Positions 1 to 9,228 of a stretch of 64,000 bases of DNA are shown here, piece by piece; the stretch's first letter is position 1; every line of letters starts with the position of its first letter. The position numbers were made by a program, and so were the translations under genes. The stretch covers positions 1 to 64,000 of the forward strand of contig NZ_JAGGKC010000004.1 in the NCBI RefSeq assembly GCF_017873395.1, given 5' to 3'. The notes beneath the pieces were generated by a model. It had not been told where the DNA came from and did no database searches. It saw only the letters and a program-made list of their open reading frames with translations. The DNA comes from Youngiibacter multivorans (GTDB lineage: Bacteria > Bacillota > Clostridia > Clostridiales > Clostridiaceae).

Positions 1-44
1 TTGATGACGGCATGATAATCACTCCACTCGTATTGATGGTTTGA

Positions 45-161
45 TTATCTCAAAACACTTGTTTGGCTGCTATGTGCTGTACAATTTCCGCTTACGGCGA
101 AAATATAAAGTATGATGTGGTGAGTAGTTACGACAAGCTATGGGAACTTGTTCAAGGATAA
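45..161 (+). other. Possible 3' end of an upstream reading frame
   Basis: An open frame of 38 codons ends at a TAA at 159-161 and encodes a peptide ending in DKLWELVQG. It has no convincing start or ribosome binding site, so it may be the last part of a decayed gene that began to the left of the window. The stretch from 162 to 272 holds only a short ORF (ATG at 193, after a GAGGAGA) that runs into the next gene in another frame and is not supported. No family was recognised. Confidence 0.2.
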
Positions 162-272
162 GATTGAATGTTAACAACGAGGAGAGTCTATTATGCCAAG
201 GACAATCACTTATTATTGTCCAGTATTACGCCTCTCTGTCAGTTTATTGGTTAATAAAAAGGAGAACAAAGT

Positions 273-2057
273 ATGGCAAAAGCAATCTATACCAATGTGC
301 CGCGGCAGTTATCAGATATTTTAAAGGATGTACGCAATGGAAGAATCGGTCTTCCAGATCTTCAACGTCCCTTTGTCTGGAAGGACAACAAGGTTCGTGA
401 TTTATATGATTCGATGCTGAAGGGATTTCCGATTGGCTATATTATGCTGTGGGAATCGCCGGTTGATTACGATGACAAAAAAGCAGCCATCGGAATTGGC
501 GAAAAAGCTTATAAGGTCCCGAAGGATCTTGTAATAGATGGACAGCAACGTTTGACGGCATTAGTTGCTTCTATGTACGGAGAAACTGTGAAGGATAAGA
601 ATTTCCAGGATCGCAGAATTCGTATCGGCTACAAACCCCAAACTAAAGAATTTGATGTTTGGACACAGGCAGTCGAAAATAATCCGGAATACATTTCAGA
701 TATAAGCGAAGCTTTTTCTGCAAAAGAAAATAATACTTCTGGAAAGTTCAGGAAGGATTTTATTAGACGTCTAAATGAAAGCAGGATAAAAAGAAACGAA
801 CTTGAACTCTCCGACGAAGAAGAGTATCAAATTGAAGAAAACATCAATGAGCTTTTACACCTTGAATCCTATCAGATTCCTTCTCTTGAGATTGCGTATT
901 CCTCCAGTGAAGAAGATGTGGCTGATATTTTTGTGCGTGTAAATTCAGCAGGACAGAAATTAACGGAAAATGATTTTATTCTGACACTTATTTCAGTATA
1001 CGAAAAGGACCGTAGAGATCAAATCGATAAATTTTGCGCGGACTCTCGTATCCCAGCCGATAAAACTTCGTTTAATCATCTTTTATCAGTAGATCCATCG
1101 CACCTTGTCCGAATGACTGTCGGTGTGGGTTTTAGACGCGCCAGATTACGATATGCCTATATGATTTTGCGTGGTAAAGATCTGCAATCAGGGATAACGA
1201 GTGAAGAAATTAGAGAATCTAATTTGGAAATTTTCAAGAAAGCTTTAGATAAAGTAGTAGATCTTAACAATTGGCACGGCTATCTAAATATTTTAAAAGA
1301 AGCCGGATACATATCAGACAAATTAATTGCATCCTCAAATGCAGTTGTGTTTAGTTATGTGCTTTATCTTATCGCTAAGTATGATTACCACATGGATTCC
1401 ATGCGATTGAGAAAACTTATTCGCAAGTGGTTTTTTATGGCAGCCATTACTTATTTCTATACAGGCAATGCAGAATCAGACGTTGAAAAACAATTTGCAG
1501 ATATGCGTGAATTTAAAACCGCTGATGAATTGGAGGCATACCTTCAAAGGGCAATTGATGCTCGATTCACTGAGGACTACTTTAAAATCACTCTGCCCAT
1601 GGAACTTGAAACGTCATCAGCAATTTCTCCGAGCTGGTATGGTTATTTGGCATCACAAATCGTTCTTGGTTATCCAATGCTTTTTAGTACTACGCCACTT
1701 TCTCATATGTTTTCGGCTGGTGCAAGTGGAACAAAAAATGCAGTTGATAAGCACCATATATTCCCGAAGAATTACTTAGCACAAATTGGTATTGAAAAAG
1801 ACAGAGATAGAAATCAGACCGGGAATTTTACCTACCTGGATTACAATACAAACATTCATGTTTCTGACAGACGACCCCAGGAGTATGTAGTAGCTTTTAG
1901 AGAAAAACTCGGAGATGAGGAATATTTTAAAACATGCTCACAGCACGCTCTACCTGATAATTTTGAAGCGATGGATTACTTTGAATTTATTCAAAAACGG
2001 CGATTCTTGATGGCCCAGATCGTGAAGAAGGCCTATCAAAGGCTTTGTAATAGTTAG
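273..2057 (+). CDS. DUF262 and HNH-type (DUF1524-like) protein, GmrSD-like
   Basis: The 594-aa protein opens with a DUF262 (ParB/GmrS-like) domain: LPDLQRPFVW near residue 30 and the signature IDGQQRLTAL near residue 90, a nucleotide-binding or hydrolysing fold. The C-terminal part carries an HNH-like nuclease signature, KHHIFPKNYL near residue 500 followed by TGNFTYLDYNTN. This two-domain layout is that of GmrSD-type (type IV restriction) proteins, which attack modified phage DNA; that substrate is known for the family and not shown here. The start is fixed by AAAAGGAG seven bases upstream. No methylase partner is adjacent. A role in phage defence is the best guess. Confidence 0.82.
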   Translation: MAKAIYTNVPRQLSDILKDVRNGRIGLPDLQRPFVWKDNKVRDLYDSMLKGFPIGYIMLWESPVDYDDKKAAIGIGEKAYKVPKDLVIDGQQRLTALVASMYGETVKDKNFQDRRIRIGYKPQTKEFDVWTQAVENNPEYISDISEAFSAKENNTSGKFRKDFIRRLNESRIKRNELELSDEEEYQIEENINELLHLESYQIPSLEIAYSSSEEDVADIFVRVNSAGQKLTENDFILTLISVYEKDRRDQIDKFCADSRIPADKTSFNHLLSVDPSHLVRMTVGVGFRRARLRYAYMILRGKDLQSGITSEEIRESNLEIFKKALDKVVDLNNWHGYLNILKEAGYISDKLIASSNAVVFSYVLYLIAKYDYHMDSMRLRKLIRKWFFMAAITYFYTGNAESDVEKQFADMREFKTADELEAYLQRAIDARFTEDYFKITLPMELETSSAISPSWYGYLASQIVLGYPMLFSTTPLSHMFSAGASGTKNAVDKHHIFPKNYLAQIGIEKDRDRNQTGNFTYLDYNTNIHVSDRRPQEYVVAFREKLGDEEYFKTCSQHALPDNFEAMDYFEFIQKRRFLMAQIVKKAYQRLCNS

Positions 2058-2278
2058 GGATTCAATAATGGCAAGCAATGCAAGTGTTAATACACTTGCC
2101 AAAATCATTTCGATTTCACTTTTGGAGTATCCCAAACCCTGATACCCTGACTCAGATCTGATTGCAAACAAGGGTTCGTTAGTGGTAAGTCTAGACGTAG
2201 ACTTTAGAACAGATAGCAGAGAAAAACGCGGAACTTACAAGCGCTGTTGACAGACTTGAATCGGAGGAGGAAACCATA

Positions 2279-3430
2279 ATGGATGGTAAAAATGAACTTG
2301 TTAAGGCAATGATGGATGTTGAATATTATCCTCCTTCAGAGCTTGTAAAAATGAATATCGATTTGACTGAAACGCAAAAGTTTCCTATTGAGAAAGCAGC
2401 TACATTGGGTGTAGCTTTCCAACCCATAATACAGCTTGTAAGCTATGCCATGGGCGGCGCTGGTCAAAGTGGTATGTACTTTGTTAATACTGCAGGAAAG
2501 ACTATGTTTCAAAGTGGCGGTCAGTTTATTGGCAATCTTCAAGCAGCTAATGGTGGCGTTGGTGGTGGCCTTGCAAGAATGACGCAAGTGCCTCTTGATC
2601 CAACCATGCTTTGTATGGCAGTAGCTTTAATGGCGATTGAAAAGAAACTAGACGCTATCCATGAAGCGCAAAAAGATATCCTTGCCTTCTTAGAATTAAA
2701 AGAGGAAGCTAAGCTCAAGGGTAATCTTAATGCGTTAACCGATATTCTGAACAACTACAAATTCAATTGGGACAACGATAAATACAAAGACCATAAGCAT
2801 ATTTTAGTTCAGGATATTAAGCGCGAGGCCGAGCAGAGTATTATACTTTATCGTGAGCAGCTTACAAAAGAGCTCAATAAAAAAGCCCTGTTCCGTAGTG
2901 GTCAGGAAGTAAAATCTACACTGAATAAGACAATGAGTCGCTTAAACGATTATCAATTGGCGCTATATACATTTTCCTTCTCGTCATTCTTGGAGGTTAT
3001 GCTTCTTGAAAATTTCGATACGAACTACTTAAAAAGCATCGCAAGTAAGATTCAGGAGTATTCAGGTGACTACATCGCTTTATATGAAAAGTGCGCCGAG
3101 AAAATCGAAAAGGACTCAAAGACTTCTCTTGAAGGATATGCCTTAAAAGGTTTATCAAAACTAAGCAACGGTACAGGAAAAATGGTAGAGAAAATTCCTG
3201 TAATCAGCAAGTCACAGATTGACGAAAATTTCATCAAGGTTGCTGGTATTATTCAGGATTTAGATATAAATAGAACACAAAAAATAATGCAGATACTTAT
3301 GGAAAACCAAACCGATTATATTAGTTCATTCGTTGAAAGCATCCTTACCATAGATAATTTATTCAATCAGACCATGCAGTTGATGTTTGATTCAGAAAAC
3401 ATCTACATTGCAAAGGTGGCTAATGGATAG
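2279..3430 (+). CDS. Uncharacterised 383-aa protein, glycine-rich hydrophobic N-terminus and helical C-terminus
   Basis: I do not recognise this family. A good ribosome binding site (GGAGGAGG) precedes the ATG. Residues about 40-110 are glycine-, alanine- and methionine-rich and could insert in a membrane or form a hydrophobic hairpin. Residues about 115-383 are charged and predicted by eye to be largely alpha-helical, with coiled-coil character around 118-145 and 180-215. There is no signal peptide and no clear catalytic motif. It sits between the DUF262 protein and a decayed gene. A pore-forming or membrane-acting toxin-like role is possible from the shape alone; that is inference. Confidence 0.6.
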   Translation: MDGKNELVKAMMDVEYYPPSELVKMNIDLTETQKFPIEKAATLGVAFQPIIQLVSYAMGGAGQSGMYFVNTAGKTMFQSGGQFIGNLQAANGGVGGGLARMTQVPLDPTMLCMAVALMAIEKKLDAIHEAQKDILAFLELKEEAKLKGNLNALTDILNNYKFNWDNDKYKDHKHILVQDIKREAEQSIILYREQLTKELNKKALFRSGQEVKSTLNKTMSRLNDYQLALYTFSFSSFLEVMLLENFDTNYLKSIASKIQEYSGDYIALYEKCAEKIEKDSKTSLEGYALKGLSKLSNGTGKMVEKIPVISKSQIDENFIKVAGIIQDLDINRTQKIMQILMENQTDYISSFVESILTIDNLFNQTMQLMFDSENIYIAKVANG

Positions 3431-3443
3431 GAAGGAAAATAAA

Positions 3444-3723
3444 ATGACTACAGCTGAAAGAGCACTAAATTCGATGTGCAAGTAATTCTTTATTGATTAT
3501 TTTGAAGATTTCAGGAGCTGCGAAGATAAAAAACTTTGAGCCAGAAACTCCTTGTAGATAACAAGAATGCATCATCACTATTAGCCCAGTTGACCAGAAT
3601 TAACTATACAAAGTGGATTTTTGATAACAATGAAGAAAAAGAAGCATTGAGGTAATCATCAACTCCAATCGACTCGATGATGTTATAAGAAAAAAGGCAA
3701 GAGAATATTTTATTAGCTTATAA
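3444..3723 (+). pseudogene. Decayed small gene, unknown family
   Basis: GGAAGG is followed by an ATG at 3444 that opens MTTAERALNSMCK and then hits a stop at 3483. The same frame continues with FFIDYFEDFRSCEDKK; after a frame change comes SSLLAQLTRINYTKWIFDNN, and after a second change IINSNRLDDVIRKKAREYF up to a TAA at 3721. Read together these pieces look like one protein of about 95 residues broken by one nonsense codon and two frameshifts. The parent family was not recognised. It directly follows the 383-aa gene and may have been its operon partner. Confidence 0.4.
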
Positions 3724-4363
3724 CAAATATACCCTCGTCCATCAAAAGTTAGGATGATTTCTTCCTTCATATCAATTAACATTGCAAGCTCGGGATGATT
3801 GATTCTTGACTATTTTCCGCATAATTCTATTAGCGTTCTTTTTCTAGTTTGTCTGCTGAGCTTTGAAAAAATAAATGATTGATGTTTGATTGGACTGTAA
3901 GGGCTTCTTCATAGTGTTTTTTTGAAATGAATAATCTTTTAGCTTGGCTCTTTTTGCATCTCTGCATATGTTTAATTCCAGTTGAAGTTCTCATAGCAAA
4001 GGTATTTTATCTGAGGAGATCAAGTCAAATGACCGCTTTGCGGATTGGTGAAGCAATATGTATTCTAATTTGACTCTTAGAATTTCTTGGATTAATGGTA
4101 GAGGTTTGACTGTTTTAACACTTATTAGGACGCTGTTATATTCTTTGGATCACTTTACAATTTTTAATTAATTCAGGTGCATCATTTGATTAAAGCTTCA
4201 AGAAAAACACATTCCATAATGGGGAGGTGTTTTAGCATGTATTGAGATTAATCTACCGAGAACAATTCTGTACAAGAAGCAAGGATTAGTATCGTAAGCT
4301 TTCATTTAGAATGTTCAGGTTGAGTTGATAATAAGGATTATTAAAGAGAGGGGAGCAGGTTCT
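3724..4363. other. Gene-poor A+T-rich stretch with possible coding relics
   Basis: No intact gene is supported here. On the minus strand 3967-3830 reads as a 45-codon frame containing RLFISKKHYEEALTVQ, without a ribosome binding site and closed by a stop, so it may be another decayed fragment. The rest is A+T-rich with stops in all frames. The ribosome binding site of the next gene (AGAGGGGAG) lies at its right edge. Confidence 0.35.
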
Positions 4364-5029
4364 ATGGATAATAAAGAGTACGAAGACAAGCAAGGAAATA
4401 CTCAAAGCCAGGAAATCAAACACAAAATCAAACTGGGAAAGAGGCTAGGTGAAAAATCGATTTTCATAGTGGTACCTCTTGTATTAGTAATCGTAAGTGT
4501 TGTTTTAATTGGAACGAAGGCGTTCGGTTGGCAAGAGAAAAAGGCAGAAATTATAACAATCTCATCCTTGGAAAAGATCATCGATATCAGTGAATTATCT
4601 ACTTTCCAGGCCATATATAATGGGATAGCTGTGGTCATGAATGAAAAGAAACCTGAAGAAGTTGACTATCATGTATCATACGAAGCAAGAGTAAATGCAG
4701 GATTCGATTTCAACAAGGTGGATTTTAGGGATGACATGGAGAACAAAATACTTACCGTTGAACTCCCTGAAATTGTCCTAAATGATGTAATAGTGGACAT
4801 CGCTTCACTGGATTACATGTTTCAAAATGAGAAAGCAAATACAAGCACTGTTTCTGCACAGGCATATAGCGCTTGCATAGCTGATGTCACAAATGAATGT
4901 ATAGAAGAGTCAGCAATCTATGACTTAGCGGAACAGAACGCGATAAACATAATGAAAGCAATACTAAACCCATTAATAGCTCAGTTAGATGCGGACTATA
5001 AGTTAAATGTGATTTTTGGAGGTGCATGA
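4364..5029 (+). CDS. DUF4230 family membrane-anchored protein (first of a pair)
   Basis: A 221-aa protein with a short charged cytoplasmic N-terminus, one membrane helix at about residues 38-58 (IFIVVPLVLVIVSVVLIG) and an extracytoplasmic domain. That domain has the DUF4230 pattern: a conserved SLEKIIDISELSTFQAIYNG, then beta strands with VSYEARVNAGFDF and a VELPE strand. The function of DUF4230 is unknown. The ATG at 4364 was preferred to an upstream in-frame ATG at 4325 because AGGGGAG lies nine bases before it. The gene overlaps the next one by its stop (ATGA), so the two are translationally coupled. Confidence 0.7.
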   Translation: MDNKEYEDKQGNTQSQEIKHKIKLGKRLGEKSIFIVVPLVLVIVSVVLIGTKAFGWQEKKAEIITISSLEKIIDISELSTFQAIYNGIAVVMNEKKPEEVDYHVSYEARVNAGFDFNKVDFRDDMENKILTVELPEIVLNDVIVDIASLDYMFQNEKANTSTVSAQAYSACIADVTNECIEESAIYDLAEQNAINIMKAILNPLIAQLDADYKLNVIFGGA

Positions 5030-5664
5030 TGAACATGATAAGAAAAATATCTATGATTCTCCTGATTATGGGAATGTCATGCACATTTGTTTCCTGCTCT
5101 GAGCAGAAGGAAGCAACACTTAAGCTCCAAGAATCCCAAATGAAATCTATAGCTCAACTGGCAACGATGGAATGCTATTATCACAATGTCGCTAAATTCA
5201 AAGAGGATGCAGGAGGAATCTTCCCATGGAATAAGGACAAGCATTTCTGGATCGAATATAGCGGCAGTGTCAAGATTGGTATAGATGCATCGCTAGTGAA
5301 AATTGATATTGATGATGATATTATTAAAATACAGATTCCTGAAGCAAAGGTGCTTAGTTATGAAGCAAATCAAGAAACTATCACTGAAGATTCATTTATC
5401 GTTGCAGAAGACTCCGCAAAAATAACCGCAGAAGATGAGACTAAAGCTTTTGAAGAAGCACAGAAAAATATGGTCTTGGAAGTATCTCGGGATTCAACTC
5501 TTATGGCAAGTGCTCAGCAACGGGCACAGAAAATCATTGAAGAATATATAGATAGTATTGGAAAAGCAGTTGGAAGAGAGTACAGGGTAGAATGGGAATA
5601 CCTCACGGACATTAGTAGTGGAACCGAATCTACTAATCCTTCAGAGGGGAATCCAGATTCATAA
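5029..5664 (+). CDS. DUF4230-like putative lipoprotein (second of a pair)
   Basis: A 211-aa protein with a hydrophobic leader ending in a lipobox-like FVSC at about residues 22-25, so it is probably an exported lipoprotein. The mature part resembles DUF4230, with the initial helix, WIEYSGSVKIGIDASLVKI and IQIPEAKV strands and a C-terminal helical segment rich in Glu and Ala. It is a divergent paralogue of the gene just upstream and overlaps it at ATGATGA. The ATG at 5029 gives better spacing from GGAGG than the one at 5026. Function is unknown; two paralogues anchored by different means suggest a complex on the outer face of the membrane. Confidence 0.62.
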   Translation: MNMIRKISMILLIMGMSCTFVSCSEQKEATLKLQESQMKSIAQLATMECYYHNVAKFKEDAGGIFPWNKDKHFWIEYSGSVKIGIDASLVKIDIDDDIIKIQIPEAKVLSYEANQETITEDSFIVAEDSAKITAEDETKAFEEAQKNMVLEVSRDSTLMASAQQRAQKIIEEYIDSIGKAVGREYRVEWEYLTDISSGTESTNPSEGNPDS

Positions 5665-5697
5665 ATCGAAAAGAATAGAATATGGATAGAATCGAGA

Positions 5698-5750
5698 TCT
5701 GATTAGGTTTCATCAACATCAAAGAGTAACTATGTAATAACCTAATCAGA
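5698..5750 (+). terminator. Hairpin after the DUF4230 pair
   Basis: TCTGATTAGGTT at 5698-5709 is perfectly complementary to AACCTAATCAGA at 5739-5750, giving a 12-bp stem with a 29-base loop. There is no T-run after it, so it is a weak candidate terminator or an mRNA-stabilising hairpin. Confidence 0.4.
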
Positions 5751-5873
5751 CTCCATTGATTCATTGGATTTCAGATGAAATGTATATATAATCTATTCGG
5801 GTTCATAAATTCCATTTTATGAGCAACTTATGTCATAAAATCAGCAGCTATGTATAGAGGTAAGGGGGTCGAA

Positions 5874-6998
5874 ATGATTACTGAAAATCTAAATCAAGTA
5901 TTTAGAAATTACATCGATAAGTTCGATTACATGAACGACAAAGATCACAATGAGTCATACAAATGGATTGCTGTAGAGCATTTTCAAAGGAACTGGGACA
6001 TTGATGCCCTCGACTTCATATCCATGTTCAAGGAAGCCGTAAGCAAAACGGACAATCTGATCAACAATAGCAAGATTCATCCTAGTGCGGGGATTTTGAA
6101 GCTGGCTGAACATGATGAAGAAGCAGTCCGTGAATTATTTCGAAATCTTTACAAAGATGATCAGGGAGACCTCATTAAGCGTCAAGACCAAATAAATGAA
6201 TTCAACTACAGGATAAAGGAACTGCTTGAAAAATATGAAAAGGGCAAATGGAGTTACGCACATGATATACGGACAATCATAAGCTATCTATGCCTGCGTT
6301 ACCCAGAGGATAACTATTTTTACAAGCCGAGTGAGGCTAAAATGCTGGCTGAAAGCATGGATTCCGCTGATGATTGGGGTGCAGGACAGTCATTTAAGCT
6401 AATTAAGTACTACAAGATGTGTGATACCCTGGTTGAGGCAATAAAAGGGCAACCTGAGCTGTTGAATTTGCACAGTTCCCGTTTGAAAGATGGGGTGTTC
6501 ACAGATGAGAGTCTTCACATATTGGCTTATGACTTAATCTATTGCGCCAAGAATTACAATCTTTATACTAACTTGCCAGTTCCAAAGATTCCATCCAGAA
6601 AAGTAATAGTTGATAATAATGGGCGAGCGGATGGACAGAATAAACAGACAGAACGAGTAAAACTCCAGTGTCAGATAGACGAGTTAAGGAATAGGCTGGA
6701 AGAATTAGAATTTGAAATTGAGAATCTGGAGAAAGTATCTCTTCTAGGGAAGACAGTTAATCACAAGGTGTATGGCTGGGGTGACGTGACAAGTCAGATT
6801 GATAGTTATGTTGAAATTAGATTTAAAGGGGAATATAAGAGATTTCCCTTATCAAGTGTATTCTCGGATAAATTCCTAGAGATAGGGGATTATCGCATTA
6901 CTGAACTTTCAAGTTGTCATACAGAACTAAAGAAACAAGAAGAAATACTAAAATACGAGTTAATGAAAGCGGAATATGAAATCAAGAAGATCATATAG
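5874..6998 (+). CDS. Uncharacterised protein with coiled coil and C-terminal SH3/KOW-like barrel
   Basis: A 374-aa protein started at the ATG preceded by AAGGGGG rather than the earlier in-frame ATG at 5850. The N-terminal half contains SYKWIAVEHFQRNWDIDA near residue 25 and FYKPSEAKML near 150 with a following helix, similar in style to the segment that precedes the AAA domain in McrB-like proteins; no ATPase motif is present. A coiled coil spans about residues 258-290. It leads to a small beta-barrel-like stretch, GKTVNHKVYGWGDV...VEIRFKG, of the SH3/KOW type seen in nucleic-acid-associated proteins, and a final charged helix. Family assignment is uncertain; the neighbourhood suggests an accessory or defence gene. 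Confidence 0.5.
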   Translation: MITENLNQVFRNYIDKFDYMNDKDHNESYKWIAVEHFQRNWDIDALDFISMFKEAVSKTDNLINNSKIHPSAGILKLAEHDEEAVRELFRNLYKDDQGDLIKRQDQINEFNYRIKELLEKYEKGKWSYAHDIRTIISYLCLRYPEDNYFYKPSEAKMLAESMDSADDWGAGQSFKLIKYYKMCDTLVEAIKGQPELLNLHSSRLKDGVFTDESLHILAYDLIYCAKNYNLYTNLPVPKIPSRKVIVDNNGRADGQNKQTERVKLQCQIDELRNRLEELEFEIENLEKVSLLGKTVNHKVYGWGDVTSQIDSYVEIRFKGEYKRFPLSSVFSDKFLEIGDYRITELSSCHTELKKQEEILKYELMKAEYEIKKII

Positions 6999-7159
6999 GA
7001 ATCGGTACTCAATTTTGAAATAGAAAATTGGATAATATCGTGAAAGTTAGATTTATCATAATTAGTAATAAAATATTTATTAGGGTAAAGGTGAGTATCA
7101 AACAGTTATTGATTATATAAAGCTTGAATGCGAATTTGAAGTGATTAATTGGAGCAAAT

Positions 7160-9007
7160 ATGAAAGTTAGACTTGGTTTTATAAGTTATGGTGGATTGAC
7201 AGATATTATTAGGAAAATCGAAGGTAAGTATAAAGGGATTGCTGAGTTCTACATAACGCATACCCCAATTGATAACGTTGTTGATATTACAAGAAAATTC
7301 CAGAAAGAAAATAAGTTGGATATTGTCTTGTCGGCGGGAGCTAACGGTTTCGAAATTAAGAAAGCAGGAATCAAACCGTATGTCGATATCTCACCAACCA
7401 TTACTGATTTCTTATTTTCTGTAAAAAGAGCAAAATTGATTGGTGGCGATATTGCAATTGTAAGTTATCATTCAAGAATGCCATATTTGGAAGAATTGAA
7501 GTCATTGATCAATGTAACTATTCATGAGAGAACGTATTCTGATTTCCTGGAACTCGAAGATATTGTAAGAGAGCTGGTAGATGAAGGTATAACGAATGTG
7601 ATCGGAAGTAGTCTTGTACGCGAAAAAGGAGATCAGTACGGACTGAACACATATTTAGTATATTCAGAGTCCAGTGTCGAAGAAGCAATTGATGAAGCGA
7701 TTAGTATTGCATTAGCGCTAAGAGAGAAAGATCGTCAAAATGAAAGATTAAAAGCAATGATGAACTTCACATATGAGGGTATTATTGCTACTGATAAAAA
7801 TGGTGTAATCGAAATATTCAATAAAAGCGCCGAAAGGATTTCAGGCATTTATTCTAATCAGGCGATTGGTAATCGTATTAGTGACATTATTCCAAATACT
7901 AGACTTGAAGAAGTAATTGCGTCTGATAAGGAGGAGCTAAATCAAACTCAGCTTATTGGCAAATACGAAATTCTGACAAATAGGGTCCCTATAAAAATCA
8001 AGGATGATGTTGTTGGGGCTATTGCAACATTCCAGACGGTGAATACAATCCAAGAGGCTGAAGAGAAGCTAAGACGCAGACTGAATAAGAAAGGGTTTAC
8101 AGCAGACACCAAATTTGAGGGTATGATTGGCAAAAGCCAGATATTCAAGCATACTGTTGAGAAAGCAAAACTCTATGCTCGGACAAATTCAACCATACTT
8201 TTGTACGGAGAAAGTGGTACTGGAAAAGAGTTGTTTGCACAAAGCATACACAATTATAGCTTGAGAGCTAACAGACCGTTTGTAGCAATCAACTGTGGAG
8301 CTTTACCTGAAAATATACTTGAAAGTGAATTGTTCGGTTATGAAGAAGGTGCATTTACCGGATCAAAAAAAGGCGGTAAGCAAGGAGTATTCGAATTAGC
8401 TCATAATGGAACCATCTTTTTGGATGAAATCGGCGAATTATCGATGTCAATGCAAACACGACTTTTGAGAGTATTGGAAAATCGGGAGGTAATGCGACTT
8501 GGCGGTGAAAGCATTATTTCTGTTGATGTTAGGATTATTACAGCTACAAACAAGAAGCTTAGGGATTTAGTTCGAGAAGGTAAGTTTCGTCATGATTTAT
8601 ATTTCAGAATTTGCGTGTTGGAACTTTTTATTCCATCCTTAACCGAAAGAAAAGAGGATATTCCGATACTCATTGAATCCTTTCTCAAGGAGAATAATAT
8701 CAGAATTAATCAAAGAAAGCTGGATGAGATAAAAAATCATGAAGCATTCACAGAAAGAATCTGGGAGGGCAACATCAGAGAATTGAAGAATGTAATTGAA
8801 CGATTCTCGGTGCTCTTCAATAATAGTATAAGTCTTGACGACCTAATCATTGATATACTTTATAGTAGATATGACGTACATAGCGACAATGAACAAAATG
8901 AAGTGTACAAGGTAATACAAGAGTGCGGGGGCAACAAGAGCGAAGCAGCAAAGAAACTTGGTATAAGCAGAACAACATTATGGAGATTGCTAAATGGCCA
9001 AAAGTAA
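7160..9007 (+). CDS. PrpR-family sigma-54-dependent activator
   Basis: A 615-aa enhancer-binding protein. Residues about 1-190 form a PrpR N-terminal effector-sensing domain (opening MKVRLGFISYGGL, then ELVDEGITNVIGSSL). A PAS domain follows at about 195-300, then an AAA+ core with Walker A GESGTGKE near 350, the sigma-54 contact loop GAFTGS near 397 and a Walker B LDEIGEL. A Fis-type helix-turn-helix closes the protein (GGNKSEAAKKLGISRTTLWR). Family members sense a carboxylic acid or CoA-linked intermediate and activate sigma-54 promoters. Such a promoter and matching upstream sites lie just downstream, so it most likely activates the adjacent dehydratase-lyase operon, and perhaps the transporter at 62383. 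Confidence 0.9.
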   Translation: MKVRLGFISYGGLTDIIRKIEGKYKGIAEFYITHTPIDNVVDITRKFQKENKLDIVLSAGANGFEIKKAGIKPYVDISPTITDFLFSVKRAKLIGGDIAIVSYHSRMPYLEELKSLINVTIHERTYSDFLELEDIVRELVDEGITNVIGSSLVREKGDQYGLNTYLVYSESSVEEAIDEAISIALALREKDRQNERLKAMMNFTYEGIIATDKNGVIEIFNKSAERISGIYSNQAIGNRISDIIPNTRLEEVIASDKEELNQTQLIGKYEILTNRVPIKIKDDVVGAIATFQTVNTIQEAEEKLRRRLNKKGFTADTKFEGMIGKSQIFKHTVEKAKLYARTNSTILLYGESGTGKELFAQSIHNYSLRANRPFVAINCGALPENILESELFGYEEGAFTGSKKGGKQGVFELAHNGTIFLDEIGELSMSMQTRLLRVLENREVMRLGGESIISVDVRIITATNKKLRDLVREGKFRHDLYFRICVLELFIPSLTERKEDIPILIESFLKENNIRINQRKLDEIKNHEAFTERIWEGNIRELKNVIERFSVLFNNSISLDDLIIDILYSRYDVHSDNEQNEVYKVIQECGGNKSEAAKKLGISRTTLWRLLNGQK

Positions 9008-9045
9008 GTGAAACACTTGAAACAGCAGTTGAAACACTGTTTCAA
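9008..9045 (+). promoter_or_regulatory. Putative upstream activator sites (TGAAACA repeats)
   Basis: Three copies of TGAAACA lie in tandem at 9009-9015, 9018-9024 and 9030-9036. The third forms a perfect 17-bp palindrome, TTGAAACACTGTTTCAA, at 9029-9045. They start directly after the activator's stop codon and lie about 125-160 bp before the -24 element, the usual place for enhancer sites of sigma-54 activators. Binding by the upstream PrpR-like protein is inferred. Confidence 0.6.
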
Positions 9046-9139
9046 GACTGGAGCGAAAACGCCTCCGAAGCAATGCTAATAAATATCGAATTAGTAAAAA
9101 TGACTATTGAAAAATAAAAAAATAGCAAGTTGATATTAG

Positions 9140-9164
9140 AAAAGAGAGCGGAAAGCTCTTTTTT
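9140..9164 (+). terminator. Rho-independent terminator of the activator gene
   Basis: AAAAGAGAGC at 9140-9149 pairs with GCTCTTTTTT-type sequence at 9155-9164 (one G-U pair) around a GGAAA loop, and the T-run continues into 9164. It lies between the activator gene and the sigma-54 promoter, separating the two transcription units. Confidence 0.7.
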
Positions 9165-9169
9165 CTGTT

Positions 9170-9185
9170 TTGGCATGATTTATGC
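9170..9185 (+). promoter_or_regulatory. Sigma-54 (-24/-12) promoter
   Basis: TTGGCATGATTTATGC contains the GG (9172-9173) and GC (9184-9185) of a sigma-54 promoter separated by exactly 10 bases, with the TTGGCA and TGC context of the consensus. It lies 43 bp before the start of the dehydratase large subunit gene and downstream of a sigma-54 activator gene, which makes the call strong. Confidence 0.8.
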
Positions 9186-9228
9186 CTATAGTGAGTTAAC
9201 CGGTTACAAATATTGAAGGAGGAGACTG

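Noticed and set aside
3600..3782. 60-codon minus-strand frame in the decayed region
   Set aside because: It lacks a ribosome binding site and overlaps plus-strand relics; it is probably chance.
8923..9117. 64-codon frame over the activator stop and the TGAAACA sites
   Set aside because: It overlaps the helix-turn-helix end of the activator in another frame and reads through the regulatory repeats.
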